64,000 bases of DNA from CAYWXK01 sp964462515 (GCA_964462515.1 CAYWXK010000023.1:1-64000); one strand, 5' to 3'; shown: positions 26,851 through 35,960, counted from the first letter of the stretch. Notes: generated by a model from the sequence alone, not told the origin. Program-made: numbers and translations.

Positions 26851-27828
26851 ATGCCCTCAACGCAGGCACAAACTATCCTTCGACAAGCTCAGGATGGTGA
26901 GCAACGTCGAACCATTGGCGAAAAATTGCTTTCGTTACCAATAGGAGCGAATGTCAAAGGGTTTCTTGACTATCTTACGATTGAAGCGGGATTATCTAAC
27001 AATACTATTCTGGCGTATGGCAGGGATTTGATAGGCTTTCTAAAGTTCTGTGAATCCGCAAAAATCAGCCAGCTACGGCAGATAAAGCCGGCTGTTATAC
27101 AAAACTATCTAATAACCCTCGGCCGGGATAACAAAGACGAAAATTCGGTCAGGCGAGCATTGGTTGCCATAAGGACGTTTTTGCGGTTTGCCCGGCTCAC
27201 CGGCCTGGTCGAGAATGATTTTACCGCAATTCTGGAAGGCCCGAAAATCTGGCAGAAATTACCTGCTATTTGCAGCAAACAACAGGTTTTCAATCTTATA
27301 GATGCGCCGCAGCCTTGCGAACCTTATTACCTTCGGGATAAAGCGATGCTTGAGCTGCTCTACGCCACCGGTATTCGTGCCAGCGAGGTTGCCGGCCTTA
27401 GGACATCGGGTCTAAACCTTGATATCGGGTACTTGCGGTGTGTGGGCAAAGGAAATAAAGAGCGGATAATTCCTGTCGGCAAGGCTGCAATAGCGGCAGT
27501 TACCGAATACCTTACGAAGCTGCGGCCCCGGCTGGCAAAACCAGAAAGCAGTGATTTTTTGCTATTGTCCCGAACAGGCAGGAAACTTGGCCGTATTGAG
27601 ATTTGGCGTTTGGTTAAAAAATATGCGATTCGTGCTGGTATGCCAAGAAATTTAACTGTCCATACATTGAGGCATTGCTTTGCCACGCATCTATTGGCCG
27701 GCGGGGCAGATTTACGGAGCGTTCAGGAGATGCTCGGACACGTGGACATAACTACTACCCAGATTTATACGCACGTTGACCACGAACGTCTGCGAAGTAT
27801 CCATAAGAAATATCACCCGAGGCCATAA
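26851..27828 (+). CDS. Tyrosine recombinase, XerC/XerD type
   Basis: A site-specific recombinase with an N-terminal SAM-like core-binding domain (FLDYLTIEAGLSNNTILAYGRDL) and a C-terminal catalytic domain. The active-site residues visible are Arg in ATGIRASEVAGL, Lys in GKGNKERIIPVG, His-x-x-Arg in HTLRHCFATHLL, His in LGHVDITTTQ and the Tyr nucleophile in IYTHVD. The size and lack of phage neighbours suggest chromosome-dimer resolution (XerD-like) rather than an integrase. The first 20 codons (TILRQAQDGEQ) are dispersed repeat sequence, so the true start is unsure; an in-frame TTG at 26926 is an alternative. Confidence 0.88.
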   Translation: MPSTQAQTILRQAQDGEQRRTIGEKLLSLPIGANVKGFLDYLTIEAGLSNNTILAYGRDLIGFLKFCESAKISQLRQIKPAVIQNYLITLGRDNKDENSVRRALVAIRTFLRFARLTGLVENDFTAILEGPKIWQKLPAICSKQQVFNLIDAPQPCEPYYLRDKAMLELLYATGIRASEVAGLRTSGLNLDIGYLRCVGKGNKERIIPVGKAAIAAVTEYLTKLRPRLAKPESSDFLLLSRTGRKLGRIEIWRLVKKYAIRAGMPRNLTVHTLRHCFATHLLAGGADLRSVQEMLGHVDITTTQIYTHVDHERLRSIHKKYHPRP

Positions 27829-27867
27829 ATTTTCGATTTACGATTTATAATTTTCGATTTACAATTC

Positions 27868-27917
27868 GTGACACGGGCTTCCAGCCCGCGAAGACACGGC
27901 CAAGATGGCCGTGCCAC
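27868..27917 (+). repeat. 50-bp double-hairpin repeat, copy 1
   Basis: Two adjacent hairpins (ACGGGCTTCCAGCCCG and ACGGCCAAGATGGCCGT), with the outer ends complementary to each other. Other copies are at 57196-57245 and, inverted, at 59247-59296. REP-like. Confidence 0.85.
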
Positions 27918-27947
27918 AATCGGCAATATGAATTCAGGGGCATCCGA

Positions 27948-30254
27948 ATGAGGACAAAATGGCTGTATCTCTTAATGTTGCTTTTAGCGATGGGATGCCA
28001 GTCCACCAGGACAGTTGTCGCAGGCCAGGACAAACCGGACCCCCCTAACAATCAGGCACCTGCAGATTCCAACTTTAGCGAGATTAGTCGAGCTGAGCTT
28101 GAAAAGGAGCTGAATATCTACAGGAGCACATTATTTGAGGGCAAAAGCGAACAATTACGTATAGATGCAGCCGGTATGATGTTATTTAGAGAAGAAGCGG
28201 CGGCCAGAAAAATCCTGCTGGAGGCACTAACGCAGACTGAAAATATCGACGCGAAAGCGGCTGTATGCAAGGCGTTGAGCCAGACCAGAGGGACGCGGAG
28301 GCCGGTAAAAAACAAAGAAGATTTTATCCAGCCTCTCATCGATATTCTAACTGAGGAGGACATTGCCACCGGCAAATTGGCTGCAGAAGCTACGTTGATT
28401 TTCGATTATGACCAGATTTCCCAGCATCTTGAAGAAATCGCAGCAGATTCTTCGCTGCCGGTCCGTGCGAGACTAAACGCAGTATATGCTCTGGAGCTTC
28501 ACCCGGATATAAGGGTGACAATCAAATTGTTAATGCTGGTTGATGACCCTGACAGTCAGGTAGCTGCTGCGGCAGAAAGGGCACTGGATTCTATGGGTAT
28601 CCAGACAGGTAAAGGTGTCGAGACCCGCAAGCAGACCATAAATGAGCTGGAACGGCAAGGTCCTGAGGTGTTTTTGCGTAATCTTTTGATTCGCCAGGAA
28701 GGCCGAATACGCGAGATGACCGTCAAAGTAAATCTCTGGCAAGGGTTGTACTTAACTGCGTTAGGAAAGATATATGACGGCATCAGTGAAGATGCCACCA
28801 AAAGCAAATTCCTGACAGAACAGTTAAACAGTTCGGAATCAATGGTAAAATTGTGGGCATTAGAAAAGGTTTATCAGTGGCGAGTAAGGCCTGGTTCAAG
28901 ATTGCCGGCCGAACTCAGACCTATCCTGGTCAACCTGATTGCCGATGCAAACAGGGATGTTCGACTGAAGATTGCCAAACTGTTGTCTCTGATGGGCGAA
29001 CTGAATACAGCCCAGCCGCTCCTTGCTCAGATTGAGATGGAGCAGGATGATGAGGTTAGAAGTGAATTGCTGGTTGCACTGGGTGGGGCTTGCTATTATG
29101 CCTCGCTACCCGATTCACCAATTAAAATTCCTCCGGAAATCCGCCAGCAAACTCTGGAATGGGCTGCAAAATATCTTTTGGACCAGGACCCTAAGAAGGC
29201 GCAAAAAAGTGCTGAGATTATGAAAAAGCTGCTCGAGCAGGAAGGCGCAGCGTCTGCCGAGGTTGATAGATATCTTGCTTTGCTTGCCGAAAAATACGAC
29301 CAGCAAAAAAGTAAAAGTAACGGAACTCTACGTGCGGAATTACTGAATGTGATGGCCGGATTGTGCGGACAGAGCAGTGCCTGCAGGGTTAAGGCGACCA
29401 AGCTTTTTAGCCCCTTATTTGAGCAGGCCCTGAGCGATAGCACCGATTCTGTCCGCGAAGCAGCGGTAGATGGGCTGATTTCGCTCGACAAAACGAGGGC
29501 ATTAAGCCGATTGCGAAAAGATTTTGTCAACGACCCCAGCATAATAATAAGGAAGAAAGTGATAGGTCTGGCTGGCGAAGTGGGGGGGAAAGAAGATTTG
29601 GTTTGGCTTGCAGAGAAGATAGGTTCAAATGTAGAGACTGAGCTATCCTGGCAGGCGATGCTCAAAATATTTAACGGCTGCGAGGTAACTATCATTGAGG
29701 AATGGATGGACAAATGCAGCATAGAGGACAGCCTAATTAAGTTATCGGACGGACAAAAGGTCTCTTTTCTTGAAATAGCGGAACAGAAAGCTGTTGCTGA
29801 AAACGAGTCGGAGCTGCTTAAAAGCGTTCGGAAGCGTTTAGCTGGATTGCACCAGAAAAACGGCGAATTTGAACGAGCTGCAGATTATCTGGACAGATTA
29901 TATAAAGACGCCGAAACTTCTGTAGAAAAAGAAGCCATTTTACCGGACCTATTGGATTCGTACCTGAGATGGCCGAAAGTGCAACTTGCAGCTAATTTGG
30001 TTGAGAACTGCCTGCTGCAGAAGGACTTAGGTCCAAACAGCGCTGTTATTCAATCGCTCGAGAATTATTTGAACGCGCTGCCAGCTGGGGCTGACCCTAA
30101 TGTGATAATAAAGGCGCTGGCCGAGATAAACACTCCTAAGAGCCGACCAATGTGGCAGCAGTGGCTAAAGGCGTGGGTTGAACGTCTTGGCAACAGCAAA
30201 AACGAGAACAAAGTCAGCAAAAACAGCACGAATTGGGGATTATTTTGTGAGTAA
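27948..30254 (+). CDS. HEAT-repeat lipoprotein
   Basis: A 768-residue protein with signal and lipobox (LMLLLAMGCQS), so it is probably lipid-anchored in the envelope. The body is all-helical, with repeated ARLNAVYALELHPDIRVT and DSVREAAVDGLISLDK units typical of HEAT repeats (clearest at about residues 90-230, 300-360 and 480-560). The C-terminal part has TPR-like helices. Such solenoids act as protein-binding scaffolds; the partner is unknown. It starts 30 bp after a double-hairpin repeat and is followed by an AT-rich gap before tRNA-Thr. Confidence 0.8.
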   Translation: MRTKWLYLLMLLLAMGCQSTRTVVAGQDKPDPPNNQAPADSNFSEISRAELEKELNIYRSTLFEGKSEQLRIDAAGMMLFREEAAARKILLEALTQTENIDAKAAVCKALSQTRGTRRPVKNKEDFIQPLIDILTEEDIATGKLAAEATLIFDYDQISQHLEEIAADSSLPVRARLNAVYALELHPDIRVTIKLLMLVDDPDSQVAAAAERALDSMGIQTGKGVETRKQTINELERQGPEVFLRNLLIRQEGRIREMTVKVNLWQGLYLTALGKIYDGISEDATKSKFLTEQLNSSESMVKLWALEKVYQWRVRPGSRLPAELRPILVNLIADANRDVRLKIAKLLSLMGELNTAQPLLAQIEMEQDDEVRSELLVALGGACYYASLPDSPIKIPPEIRQQTLEWAAKYLLDQDPKKAQKSAEIMKKLLEQEGAASAEVDRYLALLAEKYDQQKSKSNGTLRAELLNVMAGLCGQSSACRVKATKLFSPLFEQALSDSTDSVREAAVDGLISLDKTRALSRLRKDFVNDPSIIIRKKVIGLAGEVGGKEDLVWLAEKIGSNVETELSWQAMLKIFNGCEVTIIEEWMDKCSIEDSLIKLSDGQKVSFLEIAEQKAVAENESELLKSVRKRLAGLHQKNGEFERAADYLDRLYKDAETSVEKEAILPDLLDSYLRWPKVQLAANLVENCLLQKDLGPNSAVIQSLENYLNALPAGADPNVIIKALAEINTPKSRPMWQQWLKAWVERLGNSKNENKVSKNSTNWGLFCE

Positions 30255-30588
30255 AATGGTAATGTTACTACAATATTGTGCAGATACTTGCGAACCGAAA
30301 TATAGGAATTTCTGTAAGAAAAATAAGAAAAACTGAAGAAATTTTATTTTTTGAAATTTTTTTTAGATTTTTTGGTTTTTTGTGTTTGCCTTTTAGTGCA
30401 AAAGAGTATAGAATATCTGGTTTAAGTTGAATACGGGCTAAAGTTACTATTCTTTGCTGTCTGTGAGATAAACTTAACGCAGGGCAGAATGATTGTGTAA
30501 GGGGCGTTTTGCGGGTTTGCCAGAAAAGCGAGCTTGGTGTTTCCTTACAGGATACAAGTGTAGGCATATATACGGCAAGCTGGGCACT
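30255..30588 (+). other. AT-rich leader region before the tRNA-tuf operon
   Basis: No gene. It is strongly A+T-rich around 30300-30400. A possible sigma70 promoter is CTTACA (30544-30549), a 17-bp spacer and TATATA (30567-30572), which would start transcription about 10 nt before tRNA-Thr(GGT). No intrinsic terminator for the upstream lipoprotein is evident. Confidence 0.45.
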
Positions 30589-30661
<73 letters not shown>

Positions 30662-30713
30662 AAATGTAAGCAGGTCAAGCTAAGAGAGTTTGTTCTATAG
30701 GTGCAGGATATAT

Positions 30714-30741
30714 TTGGTCTTGGCTTTGAGTTGATTATAAA
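30714..30741 (+). promoter_or_regulatory. Possible internal promoter for tuf
   Basis: TTGGTC, a 16-bp spacer and TATAAA, located between tRNA-Thr and tuf. It could add extra transcription for tuf. Confidence 0.35.
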
Positions 30742-30815
30742 GGTTTCGAAGACATTTGGACGGTTACATTAAGGAGCAAAAATACTAACACAGTACATTG
30801 GAGGTCTATATTAAA

Positions 30816-32042
30816 ATGGCTAAGGCTATATTTGAACGGACAAAACCACATGTTAATGTTGGAACTATTGGTCACGTTGACCACGGCAAAACGACCCTTA
30901 CATCGGCAATGACAAGGGTGATGGATTTCGAGGGACTATCGAAATTCAAAACCTATGATGAAATCGCAAAGGCATCGGAAGCTCATGGCCGGCGTGATGA
31001 AACAAAAATTCTGACAATTGCGACGGCACACGTTGAATACGTGACGGAAAATCGACATTATGCTCACGTCGATTGCCCCGGTCATGCAGACTACGTGAAG
31101 AATATGATTACTGGAGCGGCACAGATGGATGGTGCGATTCTGGTAGTGAGCGCAGCAGATGGCCCGATGCCGCAGACCCGTGAGCATATTCTTCTTGCTC
31201 GCCAGGTTAATGTGCCCAAGATAGTTGTATTCCTGAATAAAGTTGACCTGGTGGACGACCCTGAACTGATAGATTTGGTAGAGCTGGAGGTAAGGGACCT
31301 GCTGAACAAGTATGAATTTCCGGGCGATCAAACGCCCATTATACGCGGCTGCGCCTTTAAAGCAATGAAGGCTCAAAGCATCGATGACCCGGAATGCAAG
31401 CCTATTAAGGAACTGCTGAAGGTGATGGACGAATATATCCCTATTCCACAGCGTGACGTTGATAAGCCATTTCTTATGCCGGTGGAAGACGTTTTCAGCA
31501 TAAAAGGTCGCGGCACGGTCGGCACAGGAAGGGTTGACCGCGGTAAAGTGCGCGTTGGCGAGGAAATCGAAATCATTGGCCTTTCAAAAGAAATCCGCAA
31601 GACCATTGTTACCGGCGTAGAGATGTTTAACAAAACACTTGATGAAGGCATGGCCGGTGACAACATCGGTGTGCTTCTGCGAGGCATCGAGAAAAAGGAT
31701 CTGGAGAGAGGACAGGTTATTGCCGCACCGGGCAGTATTACGCCGCATACCAAGTTTGAGGCTGAAGTCTATGTTCTAACTAAGGAGGAAGGTGGTCGCC
31801 ACACGCCATTCTTCCGTGGTTACAGGCCACAGTTCTATTTCAGGACAACGGATGTTACCGGTTCGGTTCTTGACCTAAAGAGCAGGGAAGGCAAAAGCGC
31901 AGAGATGTGTATGCCGGGTGATAATATAGCTATGGAAGTAGAGATTATTTCCCCAATCGCTATGGAAACACAGCTTCGCTTTGCCATACGTGAGGGTGGT
32001 CGAACCGTAGGTGCGGGTGTGGTAACCAAGATTCTCGCCTGA
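30816..32042 (+). CDS. tuf: Elongation factor Tu
   Basis: EF-Tu carries aminoacyl-tRNA to the ribosome as a GTPase. The G1 motif is GHVDHGKT, G3 DCPGHAD, and G4 NKVD. Domains 2 and 3 are complete to GGRTVGAGVVTKILA (408 residues from this ATG). GGAGG is 11 nt upstream; an in-frame TTG at 30798 is rejected because it overlaps this site. Switch I is unusual: where nearly all bacteria have KARGITI, this protein reads ETKILTI after a loop about five residues longer (SEAHGRRDETK). The Mg-coordinating Thr is kept. EF-G in the same window keeps the normal RGITI. Confidence 0.97.
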   Translation: MAKAIFERTKPHVNVGTIGHVDHGKTTLTSAMTRVMDFEGLSKFKTYDEIAKASEAHGRRDETKILTIATAHVEYVTENRHYAHVDCPGHADYVKNMITGAAQMDGAILVVSAADGPMPQTREHILLARQVNVPKIVVFLNKVDLVDDPELIDLVELEVRDLLNKYEFPGDQTPIIRGCAFKAMKAQSIDDPECKPIKELLKVMDEYIPIPQRDVDKPFLMPVEDVFSIKGRGTVGTGRVDRGKVRVGEEIEIIGLSKEIRKTIVTGVEMFNKTLDEGMAGDNIGVLLRGIEKKDLERGQVIAAPGSITPHTKFEAEVYVLTKEEGGRHTPFFRGYRPQFYFRTTDVTGSVLDLKSREGKSAEMCMPGDNIAMEVEIISPIAMETQLRFAIREGGRTVGAGVVTKILA

Positions 32043-32180
32043 GTATTTCTAAAGAGCGTCTGCTGATTTGTGAGTATGAAAACGAAGGTGCTCGCATTGG
32101 TGTTTTTTTTCTATTTGGGCACCAGCGGAGTAAGCAGATATTTTTGACTAAGCGGGACTGCTTAGCGGAAACAGGTTGTT

Positions 32181-32348
32181 ATGGCTAAAAAAAGCAAAAG
32201 AGAGGATGTCTGGCTGGAATGCAGTGAGTGCAGCTCCAGAAACTATCGCACGAGCGTTAGTGTAGCAGAAGGTGCGCCGAAATTAGAGCTTAAGAAGTTT
32301 TGCAAGAAACAGCGTAAACATACGTTACATAAGGTAAGGCGTAAATAG
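32181..32348 (+). CDS. rpmG: Ribosomal protein L33 (bL33)
   Basis: A 55-residue protein starting MAKKSKREDVWLECSEC and ending KHTLHKVRRK, in the standard tuf-rpmG-tRNA-Trp-secE context. It has the first zinc-ribbon knuckle (CSEC) but only one Cys in the second (FCKKQ instead of CPxC), so zinc binding is probably lost or incomplete. The start ATG follows GCGGAAACAGG with a moderate ribosome site. Confidence 0.95.
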   Translation: MAKKSKREDVWLECSECSSRNYRTSVSVAEGAPKLELKKFCKKQRKHTLHKVRRK

Positions 32349-32383
32349 AACCAGTGCCGCATTGTAGTGAGAGCAGGAATAAT

Positions 32384-32456
32384 AGGCCAGTAGCTCAATC
32401 GGCAGAGCGTCGGTCTCCAAAACCGAAGGTTGCGGGTTCGATTCCTGCCTGGCCTG
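32384..32456 (+). tRNA. tRNA-Trp (anticodon CCA)
   Basis: Acceptor AGGCCAG/CTGGCCT, D-arm AGCTCAATCGGCAGAGC, anticodon stem TCGGT/ACCGA with loop CTCCAAA (CCA), T-loop TTCGATT, discriminator G. It sits between rpmG and secE, as in many bacteria. Confidence 0.96.
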
Positions 32457-32515
32457 GTTGTCGTAAAGCCGAGTTTCGGTAGAAATTGGTTATAAAAGGC
32501 AGAAGCTTTGTTTTT

Positions 32516-32914
32516 ATGATTTTTGATATTTATAGACGGGGACAAGGTAAATACACAAGATTATATAGCGCCTTCGGGGCAGCAATAGTTGCGGCACTGG
32601 GTTGTTTGCAGCTTTATAAGAAATTGCAGGCTAATGACTTCGGGTTGTGGGTACAGATAATGGTGCCGACTGGTTTGTTTGTGGCGTTGGGGCTTTTGAT
32701 TTTCTGGCTGACGAACAAGCCATCGCTTGCAGATTTTTTTATCGCCTCTGAAGGCGAGGTGAAAAAAGTTAGCTGGTCAAGCAGAAAAGAAATAGCGGTC
32801 TCGACGTTCATCGTTATCGTGGTTGTAGTTATTATGGCCATACTTCTTGGACTAACAGATTTGGGGTTTGTATTCTTTTTCGAGTGGCTTGGAGTCAGAC
32901 CCGGAGGGGTCTAA
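32516..32914 (+). CDS. secE: Preprotein translocase subunit SecE
   Basis: SecE stabilises SecY in the Sec channel. This is a long form (132 residues) with two extra N-terminal spans (FGAAIVAALGCLQL and IMVPTGLFVALGLLIFWL). It then has the conserved amphipathic helix and hinge (ASEGEVKKVSWSSRKEI) and the essential last span (TFIVIVVVVIMAILLGL). An in-frame TTG at 32486 also exists. Its position before nusG is standard. Confidence 0.92.
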   Translation: MIFDIYRRGQGKYTRLYSAFGAAIVAALGCLQLYKKLQANDFGLWVQIMVPTGLFVALGLLIFWLTNKPSLADFFIASEGEVKKVSWSSRKEIAVSTFIVIVVVVIMAILLGLTDLGFVFFFEWLGVRPGGV

Positions 32915-32969
32915 AAAACTTATTTTGAACCAGAGAGCGTAAAACAAGTAAAAAACAAGGTAACAATAT

Positions 32970-33512
32970 ATGCTGTGGTATGTTTTGCGAGTTGCAGCAA
33001 ATAAGGAAGTGCAGGTCAAGGAAGCCCTTAAAGAGAAAGTAGAGAAGGAGGGCTTGAACAACATTATCGGCAGAATCGAAGTGCCCGTTGAACAGATTAA
33101 GCGTATACGGGGTAACAAGCAGACGATTCATACGCGAAAGCTGTATCCCGGCTATGTCTTTATGGAAATGGAGGCGACGGGCGACGGGCGTGTGCAGGAG
33201 AAGGCCTGGTTTGCAATTAAGGGGACAGGAGGCGTCGGGGATTTCATCGGCACAGAAGGATTTCCTACCCCGATGAGAGATACGGATGTAGCAAAGATGC
33301 TTTTGGAAGCAGAAAGACCGGAAGAGGCTCCGAGCATCAAAGTTGAATTCAAAAAAGGCGATATGATTAAAATTCGTGAAGGTCCATTTGAGAACTTTGA
33401 AGGTGTCGTGGATTCGATTGATGCCGGGCGAGGGATTGTAAAAGTTATAGTTACGATATTCGGCCGAAGCACACCGCTGGATATTGAGTACTGGCAAATC
33501 GAGAAATTGTAG
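32970..33512 (+). CDS. nusG: Transcription termination/antitermination factor NusG
   Basis: A 180-residue NusG. The NGN domain begins LWYVLRVAANKE and contains LYPGYVFMEM. The C-terminal KOW domain reads FKKGDMIKIREGPFENFEGVV. It binds the RNA polymerase clamp and beta lobe/protrusion, which is of interest here because RpoB carries an insertion at the lobe end. It is followed by rplK in the universal order. Confidence 0.96.
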   Translation: MLWYVLRVAANKEVQVKEALKEKVEKEGLNNIIGRIEVPVEQIKRIRGNKQTIHTRKLYPGYVFMEMEATGDGRVQEKAWFAIKGTGGVGDFIGTEGFPTPMRDTDVAKMLLEAERPEEAPSIKVEFKKGDMIKIREGPFENFEGVVDSIDAGRGIVKVIVTIFGRSTPLDIEYWQIEKL

Positions 33513-33567
33513 TTCATCGCAAGTAAGTGATGATTAGACTGCAAAGATAAAGATTAGAAGGCAAGCA

Positions 33568-33999
33568 ATGGCAAAAGAAAAGGCAGTAGCAGTAAAGATT
33601 AAATTACAAGCCCCCGGAGGGCAGGCAACGCCTGCACCGCCGATAGGGCCTGCACTTGGTCAGCACGGGGTTAATATCGGGCAATTTGTTTCACAATTCA
33701 ATGAGCGAACGAAGTCGCTCAATGGAACGATTGTGCCGGTGGTGATTACCGTCTATATAGACAAGAGTTTTAAATTTGAGGTTAAAAGTCCGCCGGCGGC
33801 AGTTCTTCTAAAGCAGGAGGCCCAGATAGCAAAGGGCAGCGGAGTCCCAAATAAAGAGAAGGTTGGGAAAATCACCAAGGAGCAGCTACGCAAAATAACA
33901 GAGACTAAGTTTGAGGACCTAAATGCTTATACTTTCGAGCAGGCCGAAAAAATTATCAGGGGTACAGCTCGAAGTATGGGAGTAGAAATAGAAGAATAG
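33568..33999 (+). CDS. rplK: Ribosomal protein L11 (uL11)
   Basis: A 143-residue L11, which binds the GTPase-centre 23S rRNA. Landmarks are the N-terminal Lys/Gly/Pro-rich loop LQAPGGQATPAPPIGPALGQ and the C-terminal rRNA-binding GTARSMGVEIE. AGAAGG precedes the ATG. It forms rplKA with the next gene. Confidence 0.97.
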   Translation: MAKEKAVAVKIKLQAPGGQATPAPPIGPALGQHGVNIGQFVSQFNERTKSLNGTIVPVVITVYIDKSFKFEVKSPPAAVLLKQEAQIAKGSGVPNKEKVGKITKEQLRKITETKFEDLNAYTFEQAEKIIRGTARSMGVEIEE

Positions 34000-34075
34000 T
34001 TTTTCACAATATGTGAAGAAAGAGCCTGCCATTTGGCGGGGATGAACAGTAAAAGCGAAATTTTGGGATTTCGTT

Positions 34076-34753
34076 ATGAAGGTTAGAAGCAAGAGATACA
34101 AGAAAGAAGCAGAGCAGACAACTAAAGACCTGCTCAGTCTGACTGAGGCTGTTGAAAAAGTCAAATCTTTTAAGTCGGTAAAATTCGACCAGAGCGTAGA
34201 GTGCGTGCTCAATTTGGGTATCGACACAAAGCAATCCGACCAGCTGGTCAGAGGCTCAATATCACTGCCTCACGGGGTAGGCAAGCAAAAAAAAGTTGTC
34301 GCTTTCTGCGAGGAGTCGGCTGTTGAAGCAGCCCAAAAGGCTGGGGCTGTTGAGGCCGGCTGCGATGAGTTGATAAAGAAGGTATCAGACGGCTGGATGG
34401 GTTTCGATGTGGCAGTTGCCTCGCCAAAGGTAATGAGCAAGGTAGGAAAACTCGGCCGGATTCTCGGGCCTCAAGGAAAGATGCCTTCTCCGAAAACTGG
34501 TACCGTTACCGAGGATATCGCAAGCGCAGTAGCCGAATGGACCAGAGGCAAAGTTGAGTTCAAAAATGATGCAGGCGGCAATGTCCAGGTTATAGTCGGC
34601 AGGCAAAGCTTTGAGACGGACAAACTGATAGAGAATATTAATGCGTTTGTTGCATACATAAAGAAGATTAAACCGGTGGCGGCAAAAGGCTCGTATATCA
34701 AGAAAATGTATATATCTGCCACAATGAGTCCGAGCGTCGCGGTTAGTCTTTGA
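34076..34753 (+). CDS. rplA: Ribosomal protein L1 (uL1)
   Basis: A 225-residue L1 of the ribosomal stalk base. It has the signature LGPQGKMPSPKTGT and the expected length. In many bacteria L1 represses its own rplKA mRNA by binding a leader mimic of its rRNA site; the 76-bp rplK-rplA gap contains no obvious copy. Confidence 0.97.
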   Translation: MKVRSKRYKKEAEQTTKDLLSLTEAVEKVKSFKSVKFDQSVECVLNLGIDTKQSDQLVRGSISLPHGVGKQKKVVAFCEESAVEAAQKAGAVEAGCDELIKKVSDGWMGFDVAVASPKVMSKVGKLGRILGPQGKMPSPKTGTVTEDIASAVAEWTRGKVEFKNDAGGNVQVIVGRQSFETDKLIENINAFVAYIKKIKPVAAKGSYIKKMYISATMSPSVAVSL

Positions 34754-34811
34754 GAATGGTGGATGGGCGAACAGTGGATTCGCGGCACTTTTTTATAAAC
34801 AGGTGGTTACA

Positions 34812-35345
34812 ATGAGTAAGTTCGTAAAAAAGCTGTTACAGACGGAACTGGAAAAGAGGATTGCTGATGAGAATATCAGGGATTTTTTGATTGTCAGGAC
34901 CGTAGGTGTCGGGGGTGTTGACAACAATGTGATTCGCGGCGAGCTCAAGGAAAAAGGCATTAGATTACTGATAATCAAGAATTCGCTGTTCAGAAGGGCG
35001 TTGCAGAACTGCAAGATGGAAGCTGCGGCGGAGCTATTCAGCGGTCCCTGCGCTATTGCATACGGCGGTGACAGCATTGTTGATGTCGCAAAGGCTTTGG
35101 CTGAGTGGGCCAAAAAGGTCCCTGTGATAGTGATTAAAGGCGCATTTCTGGATGGGTCGGCTTTAGACAGTAAAGCGGCAGCGGAAATTGCAAAGATGCC
35201 AACACGAAAAGAGCTGTTAAGCACAATTATAATGCTGGTGCGGTCAGTTCCGGCAAGGTTGGCCGGCAGCTTTACCGCTCCTGCCGGTGCTCTGGCAGGT
35301 TGTATAAAAACTATCACGGAAAAACCGGAGAAACAAGCAGCATAA
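34812..35345 (+). CDS. rplJ: Ribosomal protein L10 (uL10)
   Basis: A 177-residue L10, the anchor for L7/L12 dimers. It begins MSKFVKKLLQTELEKRI and ends in the short C-terminal helix region after AGCIKTITEKPEKQAA. AGGTGG precedes the ATG; a GTG three codons upstream overlaps that site and is not used here. Confidence 0.94.
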   Translation: MSKFVKKLLQTELEKRIADENIRDFLIVRTVGVGGVDNNVIRGELKEKGIRLLIIKNSLFRRALQNCKMEAAAELFSGPCAIAYGGDSIVDVAKALAEWAKKVPVIVIKGAFLDGSALDSKAAAEIAKMPTRKELLSTIIMLVRSVPARLAGSFTAPAGALAGCIKTITEKPEKQAA

Positions 35346-35400
35346 CAGATTTGAAAGTGGAGTAGCTCAATCGAAAATTATAGTGTGCTTGCGTGGCTGC

Positions 35401-35434
35401 CCCCCGAGCTTTCTTGCGAAAGCAAGAATGGGGG
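35401..35434 (+). promoter_or_regulatory. GNRA-loop hairpin between rplJ and rplL
   Basis: Inner stem TTCTTGC/GCAAGAA closed by a GAAA tetraloop, with an outer CCCCC/GGGGG clamp. There is no T-tract, so it is more likely an RNA-processing or translation-control element than a terminator. Confidence 0.6.
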
Positions 35435-35495
35435 TTAAACGAGACGGTGGAGTCTCGGCTACCACCAGGCGTTAGATAAATAGGAGTCAACTGAA

Positions 35496-35933
35496 ATGGC
35501 AGAACAACAAACAAAAGAAGAATCCGGTGCCAAAGAGGCAAAAAAATGGAGCGATGAGATTAAAAAGCTGGGCGACAAGATAGTGGCTCTGACATTGATG
35601 CAGGCCAAGGAGCTGGCCGAGTATCTCAAGCAGGAATATGGTATTGAGCCGGCTGCTGCCGGAGCCGTTATGGTGGCAGGACCTGCAGCAGCGGGGCCGG
35701 CAGCCGAGCAGAAGGAAGAACAAACCAGCTTCGACGTAATCCTCAAACAATTCGGTGATAAGAAGATTCAGGTGATTAAAGAAGTAAGGGCTTTGACTGG
35801 ATTGGGACTGAAAGAGGCCAAAGACCTCGTTGAAGGTGTGCCAAAGCCGGTTAAGAAAGGCGTCCCAAAAGAAGAAGCAGAAGCTGCCAAAAAGCAGCTT
35901 GAGGCTGCAGGTGCTGTAGTTGAAGTAGCGTAA
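35496..35933 (+). CDS. rplL: Ribosomal protein L7/L12 (bL12)
   Basis: A 145-residue stalk protein. It has the N-terminal dimer helix region (IKKLGDKIVALTLMQAKELAEYL), an Ala/Gly/Pro hinge and the C-terminal factor-binding domain (KTSFDV-like QTSFDVILKQFGDKKIQVIK, then GLGLKEAKDLVEG). A charged N-terminal extension of about 20 residues makes it longer than the usual 120-130. Confidence 0.96.
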   Translation: MAEQQTKEESGAKEAKKWSDEIKKLGDKIVALTLMQAKELAEYLKQEYGIEPAAAGAVMVAGPAAAGPAAEQKEEQTSFDVILKQFGDKKIQVIKEVRALTGLGLKEAKDLVEGVPKPVKKGVPKEEAEAAKKQLEAAGAVVEVA

Positions 35934-35960
35934 TTGAAAAGGTTATATCGTGTGCTGTGT

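Noticed and set aside
35360..35400. tRNA-like word GTAGCTCAATCG between rplJ and rplL
   Set aside because: Only a D-arm-like string is present; no acceptor, anticodon or T arm can be folded around it.
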